In this document: positions 63,515 through 64,000 of the stretch, piece by piece
How positions within the stretch are numbered: position 1 is the first letter of the stretch
Layout of the letters: each line of letters starts with the position of its first letter
Assembly (NCBI RefSeq): GCF_017873605.1
Contig: NZ_JAGGKI010000001.1
Location: forward strand, 620,001-684,000
DNA: 64,000 bases
DNA from: Paenibacillus lactis
GTDB taxonomy: Bacteria > Bacillota > Bacilli > Paenibacillales > Paenibacillaceae
Direction: 5' to 3'
Notes under the pieces: model-generated
The model's input: only the letters and a program-made list of their open reading frames with translations
Database searches by the model: none
Told to the model about the DNA's origin: nothing
Made by a program: the position numbers and the translations under genes

Positions 63515-64000
63515 TCAAGCCTGGGCCCGTTCCTGACCTTTATCCCGCGCTTCAATGGCTTGCTTAATATCGGTTAAAATCCGCCGTTCGACCGTTTCCC
63601 GCGCGTTCGGATTACATTCGGCAGCAATGCGCACCACATACTCGGAGGTGCTCAGCGATTGGATTCCCAAAACATCCGGCGTTCCCTTAACATCCGGACA
63701 CCGGTCCATAATATTGCTGAGCGCAGCCTGAATGAGTGTGATTGTGTCTTGTAGCTGCTGTTCGTTCTTGACCGGCAGATCGACCACGGCAAGGGAATTG
63801 GAGAGGGAAAAGTTCGTAACGCTCGTGATTAATCCGTTTGGAATAATATAAATTTCTCCGTTGAAGCCTCTTACGCGTGTCGTGCGCAAGCCAATAACCT
63901 CTACCGTCCCCCGGTATTCTCCGCTCTTAATGACGTCCCCTACGGCAAACTGATCCTCGAAAATAATGAAGAACCCGGTAATAACGTCCTTCACCAAGCT
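63515..64000 (-). CDS. MscS-type mechanosensitive channel, C-terminal part (partial)
   Basis: The frame runs off the right edge; ~162 C-terminal residues are visible. FFIIFEDQFAVGDVIKSGEY and GTVEVIGLRTTRVRGFNGEI form the beta domain of MscS family channels (YkuT/YggB type). IPNGLITSVTNFS is the conserved end of that domain, and an alpha-beta cytoplasmic domain follows. The membrane helices lie outside the window. Such channels open under hypo-osmotic stress. Confidence 0.93.
   Translation of the reverse strand, partial: SLVKDVITGFFIIFEDQFAVGDVIKSGEYRGTVEVIGLRTTRVRGFNGEIYIIPNGLITSVTNFSLSNSLAVVDLPVKNEQQLQDTITLIQAALSNIMDRCPDVKGTPDVLGIQSLSTSEYVVRIAAECNPNARETVERRILTDIKQAIEARDKGQERAQA

Overview
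The window looks like a chromosomal segment of a spore-forming Bacillales bacterium, most likely Paenibacillus. It is probably close to the replication origin. The evidence is the order walR-walK-walH-walI-walJ / SASP / htrA / CxxH-CxxC protein / rlmH, next to purA, dnaB, rplI, gdpP, yybS and rpsF-ssb-rpsR. An alpha/beta-type spore protein, a LysM-G5-M23 peptidase and GEPYHK as the last residues of RlmH fit the same group. The genus is an inference from gene content, not from a database match.

Layout. 1-21.5 kb is accessory DNA. 21.5-64 kb is mostly conserved core with a few lineage-specific genes. Core genes run almost entirely on the minus strand: mscS (partial), DUF951, tRNA-Ser(CGA), rpsF-ssb-rpsR, an SRAP-like gene, a peptide/nickel-type ABC transporter, a D,D-carboxypeptidase, an LCP protein, a CBS protein, mazG-like-yybS-gdpP-rplI-dnaB, purA, a cell-wall peptidase, the walRKHIJ operon, htrA, a GTPase, P450 plus its TetR regulator, then rlmH.

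The main discovery is at the 3' end of rlmH. The last codons of rlmH (GEPYHK-stop, on the minus strand a core TATCATAAGT) recur at four more places on its downstream side: about 15.06 kb, 14.79 kb, 10.43 kb and 1.09 kb. Three copies keep flanking bases, GTTTCGCC-like on one side and CTATnnnGCGAAA-like on the other, so that interval ends form imperfect inverted repeats. This is the arrangement of staphylococcal cassette chromosome (SCC) elements, which enter the last codons of rlmH (orfX). I read the region as four tandem SCC-like cassettes, here called A to D from rlmH outward (6.5, 0.27, 4.4 and 9.3 kb). No intact Ccr-type recombinase lies in the window. Cassette A carries what looks like the C-terminal relic of a large serine recombinase.

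Cassette A has defence-type cargo: two Mrr-like nucleases around a SIR2-domain protein, plus two unknown genes facing each other. Cassette B is a mini-interval with an IS630-type relic. Cassette C is degraded: a WYL regulator with a homopolymer frameshift, two related small secreted proteins, a HEPN-motif protein fused to an antisense FtsK/SpoIIIE remnant, and a C-terminally damaged SDR. Cassette D carries an ECF sigma factor, its anti-sigma factor and two secreted paralogues of the anti-sigma sensor domain, then a two-component system with an ABC transporter and a beta-lactamase-fold hydrolase, a layout typical of envelope-stress or antimicrobial-peptide response.

Other points: a 4 x ~268 bp tandem non-coding repeat sits just upstream of walR; a ~95 bp copy of the walJ 3' end lies beside walJ; and an SRAP protein keeps Cys2 but has lost the other catalytic residues.
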